Positions 35,195 to 43,910 are shown, counted from the stretch's first letter. The stretch: 64,000 bases of DNA from Cellvibrionaceae bacterium (GCA_021151695.1 JAGKWU010000008.1:124001-188000); one strand, 5' to 3'. The notes: a model not told the origin generated them from the letters alone. Program-made: numbers and translations.

Positions 35195-35914
35195 CTATTT
35201 TCGCGGCAGCAATACGTGATATGCAGTACGACCATCACCTGCTGCATTTCCAGATGCATGGTATCCACCTATATCCCACCAATCCTGCAATGCCATTTCA
35301 CTTAATATCATACTGAACGTTCCCTGTTTTGTTTCAAACAAACGTATTTCGCAAAGACCTGATTTGCATAGCAGCGACTCTACGTTAAGAAATTTTGCGT
35401 AGGGATTGCTGAAAATGAAATCGCTGATTTTATTTTGCATGCGCGTATCCCAATCGTTAGGTTGCGTGTTGGCGACAAAGTCTTTGTATTTTTCACGCAG
35501 AAATCCATGGGTATGTTTTAAGGAGTCGCTGAAGGGCGCGGGTAATATGCGATCGATTTCTTCTGCAGTAATTTCGTTTGGATAATTCTTTGCGGCTGAC
35601 TCCGGGCTGCTGTCGTAGGTGTTGTGGTTGTTGCTAACTGGCTCTGAAGATGATTGTGTCGCCGCTGTTGTTGTGCTGGATGAATGATTGCCGTTGTTGG
35701 CAAACGCTGTTTTGGCAGCAGCCGCCAAATTTTTTGCAGTGTCCGGGGACTCTCCGGTATGGATATTTTTGTTGGACTCAGTAATTACTAAGGGTTGTGG
35801 GTTTGTCAGCTGGATGTCGGAGGGATTGTTGGTTGGGGTTGCGGTAAATCGGCCAATGGCGAGACCGATGATAAGTGTCAGGCTGCTGATAATTATTGTA
35901 TTGCGGCTATTCAT
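35195..35914 (-). CDS. Anchored C-x4-C protein, paralogue 3
   Basis: This 239-residue protein has an N-terminal membrane anchor (residues 6-24, or uncleaved signal) followed by a Ser/Thr/Asn-rich spacer. The C-terminal domain of about 120 residues has EEIDRILPAPF, DWDTRMQNKISDFI and SLLCKSGLCEIRLFE. The two Cys in C-x4-C probably form a periplasmic disulfide. Domain and layout are shared with the two genes upstream, so this is a tandem triplication. AAGGA precedes the ATG. No named family is recognised. Confidence 0.8.
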   Translation of the reverse strand: MNSRNTIIISSLTLIIGLAIGRFTATPTNNPSDIQLTNPQPLVITESNKNIHTGESPDTAKNLAAAAKTAFANNGNHSSSTTTAATQSSSEPVSNNHNTYDSSPESAAKNYPNEITAEEIDRILPAPFSDSLKHTHGFLREKYKDFVANTQPNDWDTRMQNKISDFIFSNPYAKFLNVESLLCKSGLCEIRLFETKQGTFSMILSEMALQDWWDIGGYHASGNAAGDGRTAYHVLLPRK

Positions 35915-36029
35915 GAGTGTCCTTGTTGGTTATGGAGTCTTGCTTAATAAAACGAAGGTGTGCTGGATGCCGATGTTTCTGATCGGCTCCAGCTTTACGC
36001 CATGAAATTGTTTAATCCATGTTGTGCAA

Positions 36030-36767
36030 TCAATCAGGTGTTTTTGTTGTTGTGGCTATTTGTGGGAGACGCTGAAAGAGCACGTAAGTCCCCGTTACTG
36101 GCTGGTTGTTAAATTGGGTCGGAAAGTTAACAACTTCTGATTTGCTCAGCCCGCCCCACCAATCCTGCAACGCCATTTCGGAAAATATAACTGACCAGGT
36201 GCCGTTTTTAATTTCGAACAAACGTATTTCGCAGAGATCAGCTTTGCAAATGACTGAGTCCAGGTGGATGGATTGGGCTCGAGGGTGGCTTAGTATAAAG
36301 TCCGTCATTTTGTTTGCCAGATTGGCATCGCTGGTGTTTGGGTCTGCTGTATCTGCAAATTTTCGCAAACCTTCTCGTAAGTCACCCTGCTTGCCCTTGG
36401 CGATTTGGTTGAATGGAGCGGGGACGATTTTGTCAATTTCGTCGTCGCTAATGCTGCTGGTTCGATTGTCTGGTCGTGAGTTAGGTACAAATATTGGTTG
36501 CGGATTATTTTTGGCGGGTTGCGGTAGATCCTGCTTATAGGTTTCAGGTTTTGCGGCAATAGCGCTAGCTTTTTGTATTGGCTGCTGTTGAATAGCAGCT
36601 GGAGGCGCAATTGATGGTGAGGCTTGTGGCGAGTCGGTCTCGACCGCTTGTGGTTTTAGTTGAGGGGCTGTTGCTGCCTCAGGTGAGATGCCAGCCATTT
36701 TGTAACCTAATACAAAACTACTTGCAGAGGTTATCGCCAGTAATCCAAGCCATTTTTTGTTGTCCAT
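36030..36767 (-). CDS. Anchored C-x4-C protein, paralogue 2
   Basis: This 245-residue protein has an N-terminal membrane segment (residues 5-22), a Pro/Gln/Ala-rich spacer and the shared C-terminal domain with DDEIDKIVPAPF, DFILSHPRAQ and SVICKADLCEIRLFE. It is closest to paralogue 3 in the last 60 residues, including FSEMALQDWW in both. AAGGA precedes the ATG. It lies between its paralogues on the same strand. A periplasmic or inner-membrane-anchored role is inferred; the function is unknown. Confidence 0.8.
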   Translation of the reverse strand: MDNKKWLGLLAITSASSFVLGYKMAGISPEAATAPQLKPQAVETDSPQASPSIAPPAAIQQQPIQKASAIAAKPETYKQDLPQPAKNNPQPIFVPNSRPDNRTSSISDDEIDKIVPAPFNQIAKGKQGDLREGLRKFADTADPNTSDANLANKMTDFILSHPRAQSIHLDSVICKADLCEIRLFEIKNGTWSVIFSEMALQDWWGGLSKSEVVNFPTQFNNQPVTGTYVLFQRLPQIATTTKTPD

Positions 36768-36796
36768 TGTGCGTCCTTTGTTGTTCAGGTGAGGTG

Positions 36797-37522
36797 TTAT
36801 TGTCCTGGTGGAGTATTGCGCATTAAGAGTATGTAGCAGGCATTGCTGTTGTCAGGATTAAAATCAACTGTGCCTTTCACTTGGTTGGCTATCCAGGGTT
36901 GTTGCATTAAATCACCGAACAAACCTAGCAGCAGGTATTTTTTATTTTCGAGTAAACGCACTTCGCACATATTCGCATTGCACAGCAGGGAATCAATGAC
37001 GATATCGGCGGCCATAGGCCGGCTCATGATGAAATCGCGTAACAGGCTTTGCATGCGCATGTCCCAATCGTCGGGGTGATGCTTGCTGGTGTCGACGAAA
37101 TCTTTGTATCTGGCTTTGAGGTCGGGGCTGGCTTTTTTGTAAGAGGCGCTAAACGGTTTGGGAATCAGTTGGTCGATTTCTTCATCGCTGTATTGATTGG
37201 ACGATGTGCTTGCGTTGGTAGCGGTTGAAGAGGTCTGCGCTTGCGATTGTGTGGGTTGGCTTGCTGTTGGGGCTGTCTGCACGGCGCTGAAGGCAGCGGA
37301 GGATTGCTGTGTGTTGGACGATGTTGAAGCCGTGGTGACGTTGAGATTGGTTTCGGGGAATTCTACGTCGGCGAATGACTCTTCCCCGGAAGATGAGGAC
37401 GAGCTTTGGACGTTATGGACAACATTGACTGCTGGCAATTCCAGCGGCGCCTGATAAAGGCACAATCCATAGCCGCTGGCGAAGGCGGTGAGAATCAAAG
37501 CGCCGGCAAGTTTATTGTCCAT
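36797..37522 (-). CDS. Anchored C-x4-C protein, paralogue 1
   Basis: This 241-residue protein is the most divergent of the triplet. It has an N-terminal hydrophobic anchor (LAGALILTAFASGYGLCLY), a long Ser/Thr/Gln linker, then DEEIDQLIPKPF, DWDMRMQSLLRDFIMSRP and SLLCNANMCEVRLLE. It starts 26 nt after the metW stop with GAGGGAG upstream, so it may be co-transcribed with metX-metW. The conserved core shows that the triplet arose by duplication within this locus. Confidence 0.8.
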   Translation of the reverse strand: MDNKLAGALILTAFASGYGLCLYQAPLELPAVNVVHNVQSSSSSSGEESFADVEFPETNLNVTTASTSSNTQQSSAAFSAVQTAPTASQPTQSQAQTSSTATNASTSSNQYSDEEIDQLIPKPFSASYKKASPDLKARYKDFVDTSKHHPDDWDMRMQSLLRDFIMSRPMAADIVIDSLLCNANMCEVRLLENKKYLLLGLFGDLMQQPWIANQVKGTVDFNPDNSNACYILLMRNTPPGQ

Positions 37523-37548
37523 TCACTCCCTCTTGGTTGCGCAGCGCT

Positions 37549-38139
37549 CTATTGTTTGCTCAAATGATAAATCGCTGTTTCGCCAAATAAATTTGGCAGT
37601 GCATCTTTGAGCTGCTGCCCGCTCTGTTCGTTCACTACCTGGCGGTTAATCACTTTGATATTTTTTTCGCGGCAGAGTACTTCAAAATCTTTAAAGGTAC
37701 AGAAGTGAATGTTGGGTGTGTCGTACCACTCATAGGGCAGTAAGTCGGATACCGGCATACGACCGCGGGTGAACAAATGCAGGCGCGCTTTCCAGTGGCC
37801 GAAGTTGGGGAAAGTGACTATGCACTCTTTGCCGACGCGCAGCATTTCATCCAGCACTATGTGCGGGAAATGCAATGTTTGCAGCGCTTGCGTCATGAGT
37901 ACTGTATCAAAACTGTTATCGGCAAAATTGCCCAGGCCGCGGTCGAGGTTTTGTTCGATCACGTTAAGGCCTTTATCGATGCAAAGATTGATTTGCTCCG
38001 CATCAATTTCGAGACCGTAGCCTTGGGTATTTTTGTGATCGCGCAAAAATTTTAGCAGTGTGCCGTCGCCGCAGCCGAGGTCGAGTATGCGGCTGCCTTC
38101 TTTAATCCAGTGTTGGATTTCATTTAAATCTATACGCAT
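37549..38139 (-). CDS. metW: Methionine biosynthesis protein MetW
   Basis: This 196-residue SAM-methyltransferase-like protein starts at the ATG at 38139, one nt after the metX stop; a longer upstream frame overlaps metX and is rejected. The signature is SRILDLGCGDGTLLKFL, with LQTLHFPHIVLDEMLRV and TFPNFGHWKARLHL in order. MetW is required together with MetX for homoserine acylation in Pseudomonas and relatives. It is translationally linked to metX. Confidence 0.95.
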   Translation of the reverse strand: MRIDLNEIQHWIKEGSRILDLGCGDGTLLKFLRDHKNTQGYGLEIDAEQINLCIDKGLNVIEQNLDRGLGNFADNSFDTVLMTQALQTLHFPHIVLDEMLRVGKECIVTFPNFGHWKARLHLFTRGRMPVSDLLPYEWYDTPNIHFCTFKDFEVLCREKNIKVINRQVVNEQSGQQLKDALPNLFGETAIYHLSKQ

Positions 38140-38140
38140 C

Positions 38141-39286
38141 TTATTCGGTCCTGATTCCGGCGAGGTAGCGGCCGAAGACTTGTTCGTAACGATTGTCAGG
38201 CAGCAGGAAAGCATCGTGGCCGGATTTGGATTCTATCTCGGCGTAGGTCACGTCTTTTTGTGCACCGATTAATGCGCTGACGATTTCGTGCGAGCGCTCG
38301 GGTGCGAAACGCCAGTCGGTGCTGAATGAAATCACCAAAAATTTCGCTTGCGCGTGACTAAATGCTGCAATGGGGTCATCACCGTATTCGCGTGCGAGAT
38401 CAAAGTAGTCGAGCGCTTTGGTAATCAACAAATAACTGTTGGCATCAAACTGTTTCGCGAAGTTTCCACCTTGATAGCGCAGGTAACTTTCGATCTGGAA
38501 TTCCACCTCTTCATCCGAGCCTATATCAAAGCTGCCGCTGCGCAGGTCGCGGCCAAATTTTTCACCCATGTCGAAATCCGACAAATAGGTGATATGGCCG
38601 ATCATGCGCGCAACGCCCAAACCGTGACGTGGCAGTGTGTCGTGCTCCAGATAGCGGCCTTCGTGAAAGTTTGGGTCGCTGATGATGGCCTGGCGAGCGG
38701 TCTCGTTAAAGGCGATGTTTTGCGCGGAGAGCTTCATGGCCGAGGCGATCACCGCGCAGTGACGCACGCGGTTGGGATATTCCAGCGTCCAGCGCATGGC
38801 TTGCATGCCGCCCAGGCTGCCGCCGATAACGGCGGCCCAGACATCAATGCCCAGCTTGTCGGCGAGGCGGGCCTGGCTATGTACCCAATCGCGCACGCGC
38901 AATTTGGGGAAATCCGGGCCCCAGGGTTTGCCGGTAGCCGGGTTGATGCTGCTGGGGCCGGTGGAGCCGTGGCAACCGCCGATGTTGTTGAGCGATACCA
39001 CGAAGAATTTGTTGGTATCGATTGGCTTGCCGGGGCCTATGTAAGAGTCCCACCAGCCGGGGCGTTTGTCGTCCTGGCTGTGATAGCCAGCGGCGTGGTG
39101 ATGGCCGGAGAGCGCATGGCAAATCAGCACGGCATTGCTTTTGTTGGCGTTGAGCTGGCCATAGGTTTCGTAGACCAGTTGGTACTCGTTCAGGGTTTTG
39201 CCGCAGGCCAGCAGCAGCGGTTCGCTGAAATGCAGGATATGGGGTGCGACTATGCCGACGGAATTGGCCGGTAGTTCTTTGGGCAT
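38141..39286 (-). CDS. metX: Homoserine O-acyltransferase MetX
   Basis: MetX acylates L-homoserine at the entry to methionine synthesis. The 381-residue alpha/beta-hydrolase from the ATG at 39286 carries the nucleophile elbow GGSLGGMQAM (Ser at about 157), NNIGGCHGSTGPSS and the C-terminal His in KSGHDAFLL. A TTG at 39334 would add 16 residues but is not needed. In Pseudomonas-type genomes this enzyme often uses succinyl-CoA; which acyl donor applies here is not decided. It is divergent from amtB across a 263-bp gap. Confidence 0.95.
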   Translation of the reverse strand: MPKELPANSVGIVAPHILHFSEPLLLACGKTLNEYQLVYETYGQLNANKSNAVLICHALSGHHHAAGYHSQDDKRPGWWDSYIGPGKPIDTNKFFVVSLNNIGGCHGSTGPSSINPATGKPWGPDFPKLRVRDWVHSQARLADKLGIDVWAAVIGGSLGGMQAMRWTLEYPNRVRHCAVIASAMKLSAQNIAFNETARQAIISDPNFHEGRYLEHDTLPRHGLGVARMIGHITYLSDFDMGEKFGRDLRSGSFDIGSDEEVEFQIESYLRYQGGNFAKQFDANSYLLITKALDYFDLAREYGDDPIAAFSHAQAKFLVISFSTDWRFAPERSHEIVSALIGAQKDVTYAEIESKSGHDAFLLPDNRYEQVFGRYLAGIRTE

Positions 39287-39443
39287 GGCTATCTCGGTGA
39301 TATCTGGCGGAGGCGCTGCGTTTGGCAGCTGCAATGGGGCGCAAGTCTAAAGAGGGAGGCTATAGGCTGCAAGTGCGAGGCGGTGCTGGTTGATTTGCCA
39401 AGCGTCAATGCGGGGCAAGGGGGGCTGGCATGGGGCGAGCATT

Positions 39444-39460
39444 TGCACCATTTTGGAGCT
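39444..39460 (+). promoter_or_regulatory. NtrC-like binding site upstream of amtB
   Basis: TGCACCATTTTGGAGCT matches the 17-bp NtrC consensus TGCACCA-N3-TGGTGCA in 12 of 14 defined positions. It lies 42 nt upstream of the sigma-54 promoter, the right arrangement for nitrogen-starvation control. Confidence 0.65.
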
Positions 39461-39501
39461 TGGTATCGAATGATTCTCCGTCAAAACCCCGAATCTGTGT
39501 G

Positions 39502-39517
39502 TGGCACATTAAATGCA
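39502..39517 (+). promoter_or_regulatory. Sigma-54 promoter of amtB
   Basis: TGGCACATTAAATGCA fits the -24/-12 consensus TGGCAC-N5-TTGCA with exactly 10 nt between GG and GC. Transcription would start about 11-12 nt later, leaving a roughly 20-nt leader before the amtB start codon. Confidence 0.8.
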
Positions 39518-39549
39518 CTTTTACCTCAGACTAATAAGTGAGGTGCTAG

Positions 39550-40860
39550 ATGCGTTTTTTCCCTTTAACAGCGTTACTGCTATTTCTGTCTGCCACCACT
39601 TGGGCCCAGGTGCCAGCTTCAACCGGTGGATTAGTTGCCACGTCGACCATCAGCGCCGGCGATACCGCCTGGATGTTGATGTCTACCGCGCTGGTGTTAT
39701 TGATGACCATCCCCGGCGTCGCCCTGTTTTATACCGGCATGGTGCGTAAAAAGAATGTGCTTGCGACCATGGCCCACAGCTTTGTGGCGGTCTGCATAGT
39801 CACACTGCTCTGGGTGGTTGTGGGTTACAGCCTCGCCTTTACCCCCGGTGCGTCACCCTGGGTGGGCGGGTTGGACCGGTTGATGTTGCAGGGCATGGAT
39901 TATCTGAAGGAAACGGGCATGGTCAGTGTGCATCCGTTGCTGCCGGCTGTTCCTGAGGCTGTGTTTATGATGTTCCAGATGACCTTCGCGATCATCACCC
40001 CTGCCCTGATTACGGGCGCTTTTGCGGAGCGGATGAAATTTTCTGCGGTGGTGGCTTTTATCGCTATCTGGTCGTTGGCCGTCTATGCGCCTGTCGCCCA
40101 CTGGGTGTGGGAGCCGAGTGGCTGGTTGGCGTCCATGGGTGTGCTGGATTTTGCGGGCGGTACTGTGGTGCATATTAATGCCGGGGTCTCCGGATTAGTG
40201 GCGGCCATCATCATAGGTCCCCGACTGGGTTATGGTCGGGTATCCATGCCACCGCACAACCTTATTCTCACTGTCGTGGGCGCCTCTTTGCTCTGGGTGG
40301 GGTGGTTCGGGTTTAACGCCGGTTCGGCGGGCGCGGCGGATGGTCGCGCCGGTATGGCCATGATGGTTACCCAGTTGGCAACGGCAGTAGCGGCGCTGAC
40401 CTGGATGCTGGTGGAGTGGATATTGCGTCGCAAGCCGTCGGTGCTGGGTATGGTCTCTGGCGCCGTAGCTGGTCTGGTGGCGATTACGCCCGCCTCCGGT
40501 TTTGTGGGTGTGACCGGCGCTATGGTGATTGGCGTGGCGGCGGGTGTAGCCTGCTACTGGGGCGCAACCTGGCTGAAATCCTCCCTCGGTTATGACGATT
40601 CCCTGGATGTCTTTGGCGTACATGCGATCGGCGGCATAGTGGGTGCCCTGCTCACTGGTGTATTTGCGGTGAAATCCATCGGCGGGGTTGAGGGCAGCCT
40701 GCTCACCCAATCGGTAGGTGTAGTGAGCACCGTGCTCTACGCCAGTTTTGTCACTGCCCTGATTTTGTGGTTCCTTGATAAAACCCTGGGCTTGCGCGTT
40801 GACGTCGACCAGGAAAACGACGGGCTCGATCTTGAGCAACACGGAGAGCAAGTCATATGA
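39550..40860 (+). CDS. amtB: Ammonium transporter AmtB
   Basis: AmtB conducts ammonium across the inner membrane as a trimer. The 436-residue protein has a signal peptide (TTWAQ), eleven predicted helices, GVALFYTGMVRKKN, the FAGGTVVHINAGVSGL stretch with the first pore His, and FGVHAIGGIVGALLTGVFA with the second. The start has GAGGTG upstream. An NtrC site and sigma-54 promoter precede it. Usually glnK is adjacent, but here an unrelated small gene overlaps its 3' end by 4 nt. Confidence 0.97.
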   Translation: MRFFPLTALLLFLSATTWAQVPASTGGLVATSTISAGDTAWMLMSTALVLLMTIPGVALFYTGMVRKKNVLATMAHSFVAVCIVTLLWVVVGYSLAFTPGASPWVGGLDRLMLQGMDYLKETGMVSVHPLLPAVPEAVFMMFQMTFAIITPALITGAFAERMKFSAVVAFIAIWSLAVYAPVAHWVWEPSGWLASMGVLDFAGGTVVHINAGVSGLVAAIIIGPRLGYGRVSMPPHNLILTVVGASLLWVGWFGFNAGSAGAADGRAGMAMMVTQLATAVAALTWMLVEWILRRKPSVLGMVSGAVAGLVAITPASGFVGVTGAMVIGVAAGVACYWGATWLKSSLGYDDSLDVFGVHAIGGIVGALLTGVFAVKSIGGVEGSLLTQSVGVVSTVLYASFVTALILWFLDKTLGLRVDVDQENDGLDLEQHGEQVI

Positions 40861-41204
40861 ATTCGTCCTCTTTGGAAGCGCGGGAGAGTCAGGCCTTTGG
40901 CCTGATGGGCCGTTTGCATGTGCTGCTGCGGCGCGAGATAGGCCGGGTGACGGATATCAAATACATGAGCACCAATCCCGAGTACTGCGCCCATGTACTG
41001 GAGCTGGCCTTTGCGGTGGCCAATCCTGATCTGCACACTATCAGCGAGCGATTGGAAGAGATGTATTTTGGAGAGGGTGGCTTGTTTGAGAATCCGCCGC
41101 TGCGCCCTTTGCGGGCCGCAGCACCGGTAGTACGAGCGCCAGTGGTGGAAGCACTGCCGACAGCGGAGACGGACGACCAGCATTATGTCGGCCGCCTCCG
41201 CTAA
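40857..41204 (+). CDS. Small protein coupled to amtB
   Basis: This 115-residue soluble protein overlaps the amtB stop by 4 nt (ATGA), so it is translationally coupled and under the same sigma-54 control. Residues 1-72 are a predicted helical domain (FGLMGRLHVLLRREIGRVTD, HTISERLEEMYF), and the rest is an Ala/Pro/Val-rich tail. It shows no P-II (GlnK) features such as the T-loop Tyr. No family is recognised. Its position suggests a role in ammonium uptake control. Confidence 0.75.
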   Translation: MNSSSLEARESQAFGLMGRLHVLLRREIGRVTDIKYMSTNPEYCAHVLELAFAVANPDLHTISERLEEMYFGEGGLFENPPLRPLRAAAPVVRAPVVEALPTAETDDQHYVGRLR

Positions 41205-41222
41205 CGCATTGTTGAAACAACA

Positions 41223-41666
41223 TTACTTCTTGATAGTGACTACATCACCCACCAGGGCTACACCTGACATAAGTGCGCCAGAGCCACATCTGAAGGTGGT
41301 GTTGCTGCTGGTGAGGTTGTTCTGGTAGTTGGATTTGATGTTAATCACCGCATTGGCGCCCAGGCTTTGGGCTCTTTCCTTCAAGGTTTTCATGGTGGTC
41401 AGGAATACCCACTCGCAGGCTTCGCGGTCGCTTTTATTGGCGCCATTGGTTTTGCGGTTGGAGCTGTACTCGCTGAAGTGTTTTACCACTTCCGGATGCG
41501 GTTGATCGCCGAAGAAAAACTGGATATCAGTACCCAGGATGTTTTTGGCTTGTTCGGTGGCGAGTGCATCGGCAATGGAGTATTCCTGGATGTCGTTGCG
41601 CGCAACGCTGTGCATGGAGCAAAGAGTCAGGGTGATGGCGCCAATGGCCGGAATAATGGATTTCAT
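41223..41666 (-). CDS. Exported small protein (excinuclease-like / YbjQ-like annotation group)
   Basis: This 147-residue protein from the ATG at 41666, with AGGGAA upstream, has a signal peptide (MKSIIPAIGAITLTLCSMHSV). The C-terminal half, LKERAQSLGANAVINIKSNY then a Gly-rich segment, resembles small heavy-metal-binding-like (YbjQ/DUF74) folds often mislabelled as excinuclease subunits. Cys residues in DREACEW and FRCGSG may pair in the periplasm. A much longer in-frame reading upstream overlaps the pigment-operon promoter and is rejected. It is divergent from the pigment operon. Confidence 0.75.
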   Translation of the reverse strand: MKSIIPAIGAITLTLCSMHSVARNDIQEYSIADALATEQAKNILGTDIQFFFGDQPHPEVVKHFSEYSSNRKTNGANKSDREACEWVFLTTMKTLKERAQSLGANAVINIKSNYQNNLTSSNTTFRCGSGALMSGVALVGDVVTIKK

Positions 41667-41943
41667 ATCGGATTCCCTATGAGGTAGTGGGGATGGACTG
41701 GGCAGCTTGGGCTGCCGGTCATGCAAGCGCAGCATCGGCTGCCGCAGCAATGGCTGCCACAGCATCTGGCTGCGTGCGGGCATCATATGCCATTGGTTTG
41801 CCAAGGACGAGGCGCTTAAGCGGCAGCGGCGGTCAAATTTGGTGCTTTTCGCGTAAATCATCACAGTTTTCGATGCTAGCAGCCCGAAAAATGTATAAAA
41901 TGCGCCCCCTTCGCGATATGGACTTAGCAAGCAGAACAATAAG

Positions 41944-42615
41944 ATGTCGATCACCTTTGATATCCTCGATTGGCAGGCATGGTTTCCCGCACAACACGAT
42001 GCGCAACCCGATGTAAGTGTCATCCCCGCCATGCTGCGCCGTCGGCTCAGCCCTTTGGCGCGCGCTGCTATGAGCGTCATTATGCCGCTCGCCCAGATCC
42101 ATGGCCCTATGCCGCTGGTGTATGTTTCGCGCCACGGCGATCTCAATCGCACGGTAGATTTATTGCGCGATCTGGCTAATGGAGAGCTGCTTTCCCCTAC
42201 CGCGTTTAGTCTGTCGGTCCACAATGCCACCGCTGGGCTTTTTTCTATCCAGCAGGGGCTGACCAAAAATATTACGGCCATCAGCGGAGGTGCCTGTGAT
42301 CTGGTCCCGGCGCTGTTGGAAAGCCGCGGCCTTTGCGATGGCATATCCGAATCGAAAGTCCTTTGCGTTTTTTGCGATGAGCCGCCGCCAGCACTTTATG
42401 CCGCGCAGGCCAGTGAGCCGCGTGTGCCCTATGCCTTTGCTATGGTGATGGGTGTTGGAAAAACCTGGACATTAGCGGCTGCAGGTCCGGTTGATCAGGG
42501 CGTACATCAAGGTGAACCCCAGGTTTGGCAATTGTTTGACCTGTTGGAACAGGGGGCGGCTGAGGCGTTATTCGCCTGTAATGGCACTGCCTGGAAGCTA
42601 TCCCTGTGTCAGTGA
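41944..42615 (+). CDS. apeC: Beta-ketoacyl synthase-like chain-length factor (APE)
   Basis: This 223-residue protein is the short KS-like chain-length-factor type of aryl-polyene clusters (LYVSRHGDLNRTV-like VYVSRHGDLNRTVDLL, and PTAFSLSVHNATAGLFSI with Asn-Ala where KS enzymes have Cys). It has no active-site Cys and would pair with the KS ApeO to set polyene length. It is the first gene of the pigment operon. A TATAAA -10-like element lies about 35 nt before the start, whose ribosome site is weak. Everything from here to 59.3 kb is on the plus strand with overlaps or very short gaps. Confidence 0.85.
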   Translation: MSITFDILDWQAWFPAQHDAQPDVSVIPAMLRRRLSPLARAAMSVIMPLAQIHGPMPLVYVSRHGDLNRTVDLLRDLANGELLSPTAFSLSVHNATAGLFSIQQGLTKNITAISGGACDLVPALLESRGLCDGISESKVLCVFCDEPPPALYAAQASEPRVPYAFAMVMGVGKTWTLAAAGPVDQGVHQGEPQVWQLFDLLEQGAAEALFACNGTAWKLSLCQ

Positions 42616-43391
42616 TTGGCACGAAATTAAATTATGGCTGGCGCCTGTTCGCGACTGGTCTAAGCTTTGCGGTTTTCGGCCTGGGTGGTGTGTTGATCCC
42701 GCCGGTGGCGACCCTTTGGATCAGGCTGACGTCAGCCGACCCCGCCGAGCGCCAGCGTCGCGCCCGGTTGTTGATCCACCGGACTTTTCGCCTTTACGTC
42801 CATTTTATGCGCGCCCTGGGTGTGCTGCGCTGGACGGTAAAAGATGAGGAATTACTGCAGCGCCCGGGTTTATTGGTGTTGGCCAACCACCCCTGTTTGA
42901 TTGATGTGGTGTTTTTGATTGCGTTTATCCCCAACCCGGACTGCATTGTAAAGGGCCGGTTGCTGGCCAATCCGGCCATGAGCGGATTTTTGCGTTTGAC
43001 CGGCTTTTTAGCCAACGACAGCGGGCCAGGGTTGATTGAGGATGCCCAGCGGTCGCTGGCGGCGGGCAGTGCGCTGATTATTTTCCCCGAGGGGACGCGC
43101 ACCGTGCCGGGTGAGCCGCTGCGCTTTCAGCGCGGAGCCGCCAATGTCGCGCTGCGCACTCTGACGGCCGTCACACCTGTGACGATTCTGTGCCAGCCGA
43201 TTACCTTGAGCAAAAAACACCGGTGGTATCATATTCCGCCGAAAAAATTACATATAAGCCTGCTGGTGGGCGCGGATATAGCGGTGACTGGCTACGACCA
43301 GGAGCATCCCGCCATGGCGGCGCGTCAGCTGACGCAAGATTTGCAAGACTACTTTACCGAGGAATTACGAACCCATGACAACCACAGATGA
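42606..43391 (+). CDS. apeD: Lysophospholipid acyltransferase-like protein (APE)
   Basis: This 261-residue PlsC-type acyltransferase has the catalytic HX4D motif in ANHPCLIDVVF and the second block IIFPEGTRTVPG. An N-terminal transmembrane segment precedes it. It begins with GTG overlapping the apeC stop by 10 nt, so the genes are coupled. In APE clusters such enzymes are thought to attach acyl chains while the polyene is built onto a membrane lipid. Substrate is not known. Confidence 0.88.
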   Translation: MSVIGTKLNYGWRLFATGLSFAVFGLGGVLIPPVATLWIRLTSADPAERQRRARLLIHRTFRLYVHFMRALGVLRWTVKDEELLQRPGLLVLANHPCLIDVVFLIAFIPNPDCIVKGRLLANPAMSGFLRLTGFLANDSGPGLIEDAQRSLAAGSALIIFPEGTRTVPGEPLRFQRGAANVALRTLTAVTPVTILCQPITLSKKHRWYHIPPKKLHISLLVGADIAVTGYDQEHPAMAARQLTQDLQDYFTEELRTHDNHR

Positions 43392-43650
43392 TGGCCTGGC
43401 GCTTGAGCTCAAGCAGCTGATCATAGACACCCTGGATCTGGAAGACATAAGCGCTGACGACATTGACGAGACAGCGCCGCTGTTTAACGAAGGGCTGGGG
43501 CTGGACTCCATCGATGCACTGGAGCTGGGTGTTGCCATGCAGAAGCGCTACGGCGTCAAGCTGGACGCGGAGTCCGAAGAAACCCGTAAACACTTTGCCA
43601 ATATTCAAAGCCTGTGCGCACTGGTTGCCGCGCGCCGGACCAAGGAGTAA
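43375..43650 (+). CDS. apeE: Acyl carrier protein 1 (APE)
   Basis: This 91-residue acidic ACP has the 4'-phosphopantetheine site in LGLDSIDALELG (Ser about residue 40). It overlaps the apeD stop by 17 nt. In the characterised APE system the starter aryl group is loaded onto ApeE by the ligase ApeH, then extended. Phosphopantetheinyl transferase is not encoded nearby. Confidence 0.92.
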   Translation: MTTTDDGLALELKQLIIDTLDLEDISADDIDETAPLFNEGLGLDSIDALELGVAMQKRYGVKLDAESEETRKHFANIQSLCALVAARRTKE

Positions 43651-43655
43651 TTGCC

Positions 43656-43910
43656 ATGGCTGACAAGAACGCCATTTTTGAACACGTTGCCACTACCCTC
43701 GCCGATTTGTTTGATATAGACCGCGCTGACATCACCCTGCAATCCCATCTGGGTGAGGATCTGGATATCGACAGCATCGACGCTATCGACCTGGTGGTTG
43801 AACTGAAGAAATTTGTGGGCAAAAAAATCAGCCCCGAGGATTTCAAATCCGTGCGCACGGTGGAAGACATAGTTAACGCCGTCGCTGAACTCATGCAGAA
43901 AGACGCCTGA
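43656..43910 (+). CDS. apeF: Acyl carrier protein 2 (APE)
   Basis: This 84-residue ACP from the ATG at 43656 has attachment Ser in LDIDSIDAIDLV. It lies 5 nt after apeE. A longer upstream in-frame start at 43614 sits inside apeE and is rejected. Two ACPs in a row are a signature of APE clusters, usually splitting starter loading and extension. Confidence 0.92.
   Translation: MADKNAIFEHVATTLADLFDIDRADITLQSHLGEDLDIDSIDAIDLVVELKKFVGKKISPEDFKSVRTVEDIVNAVAELMQKDA

Noticed and set aside
38348..39274. Long open frame antisense to metX
   Set aside because: It is fully covered by metX on the other strand, with no ribosome site or recognisable domain.
39421..39446. Second sigma-54 promoter further upstream of amtB
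   Set aside because: GG and GC elements are present, but the spacing and the TTGC box do not fit together; the site at 39502-39517 is clearly better.
39287..39549. SAM or other riboswitch before metX
   Set aside because: No conserved riboswitch core or terminator/antiterminator pair was seen; the region is explained by the NtrC site and sigma-54 promoter of amtB.
41667..42344. N-terminal extension of the exported protein at 41223-41666
   Set aside because: The extension overlaps the pigment-operon promoter and apeC and has no signal peptide; the ATG at 41666 has a good ribosome site and signal peptide.
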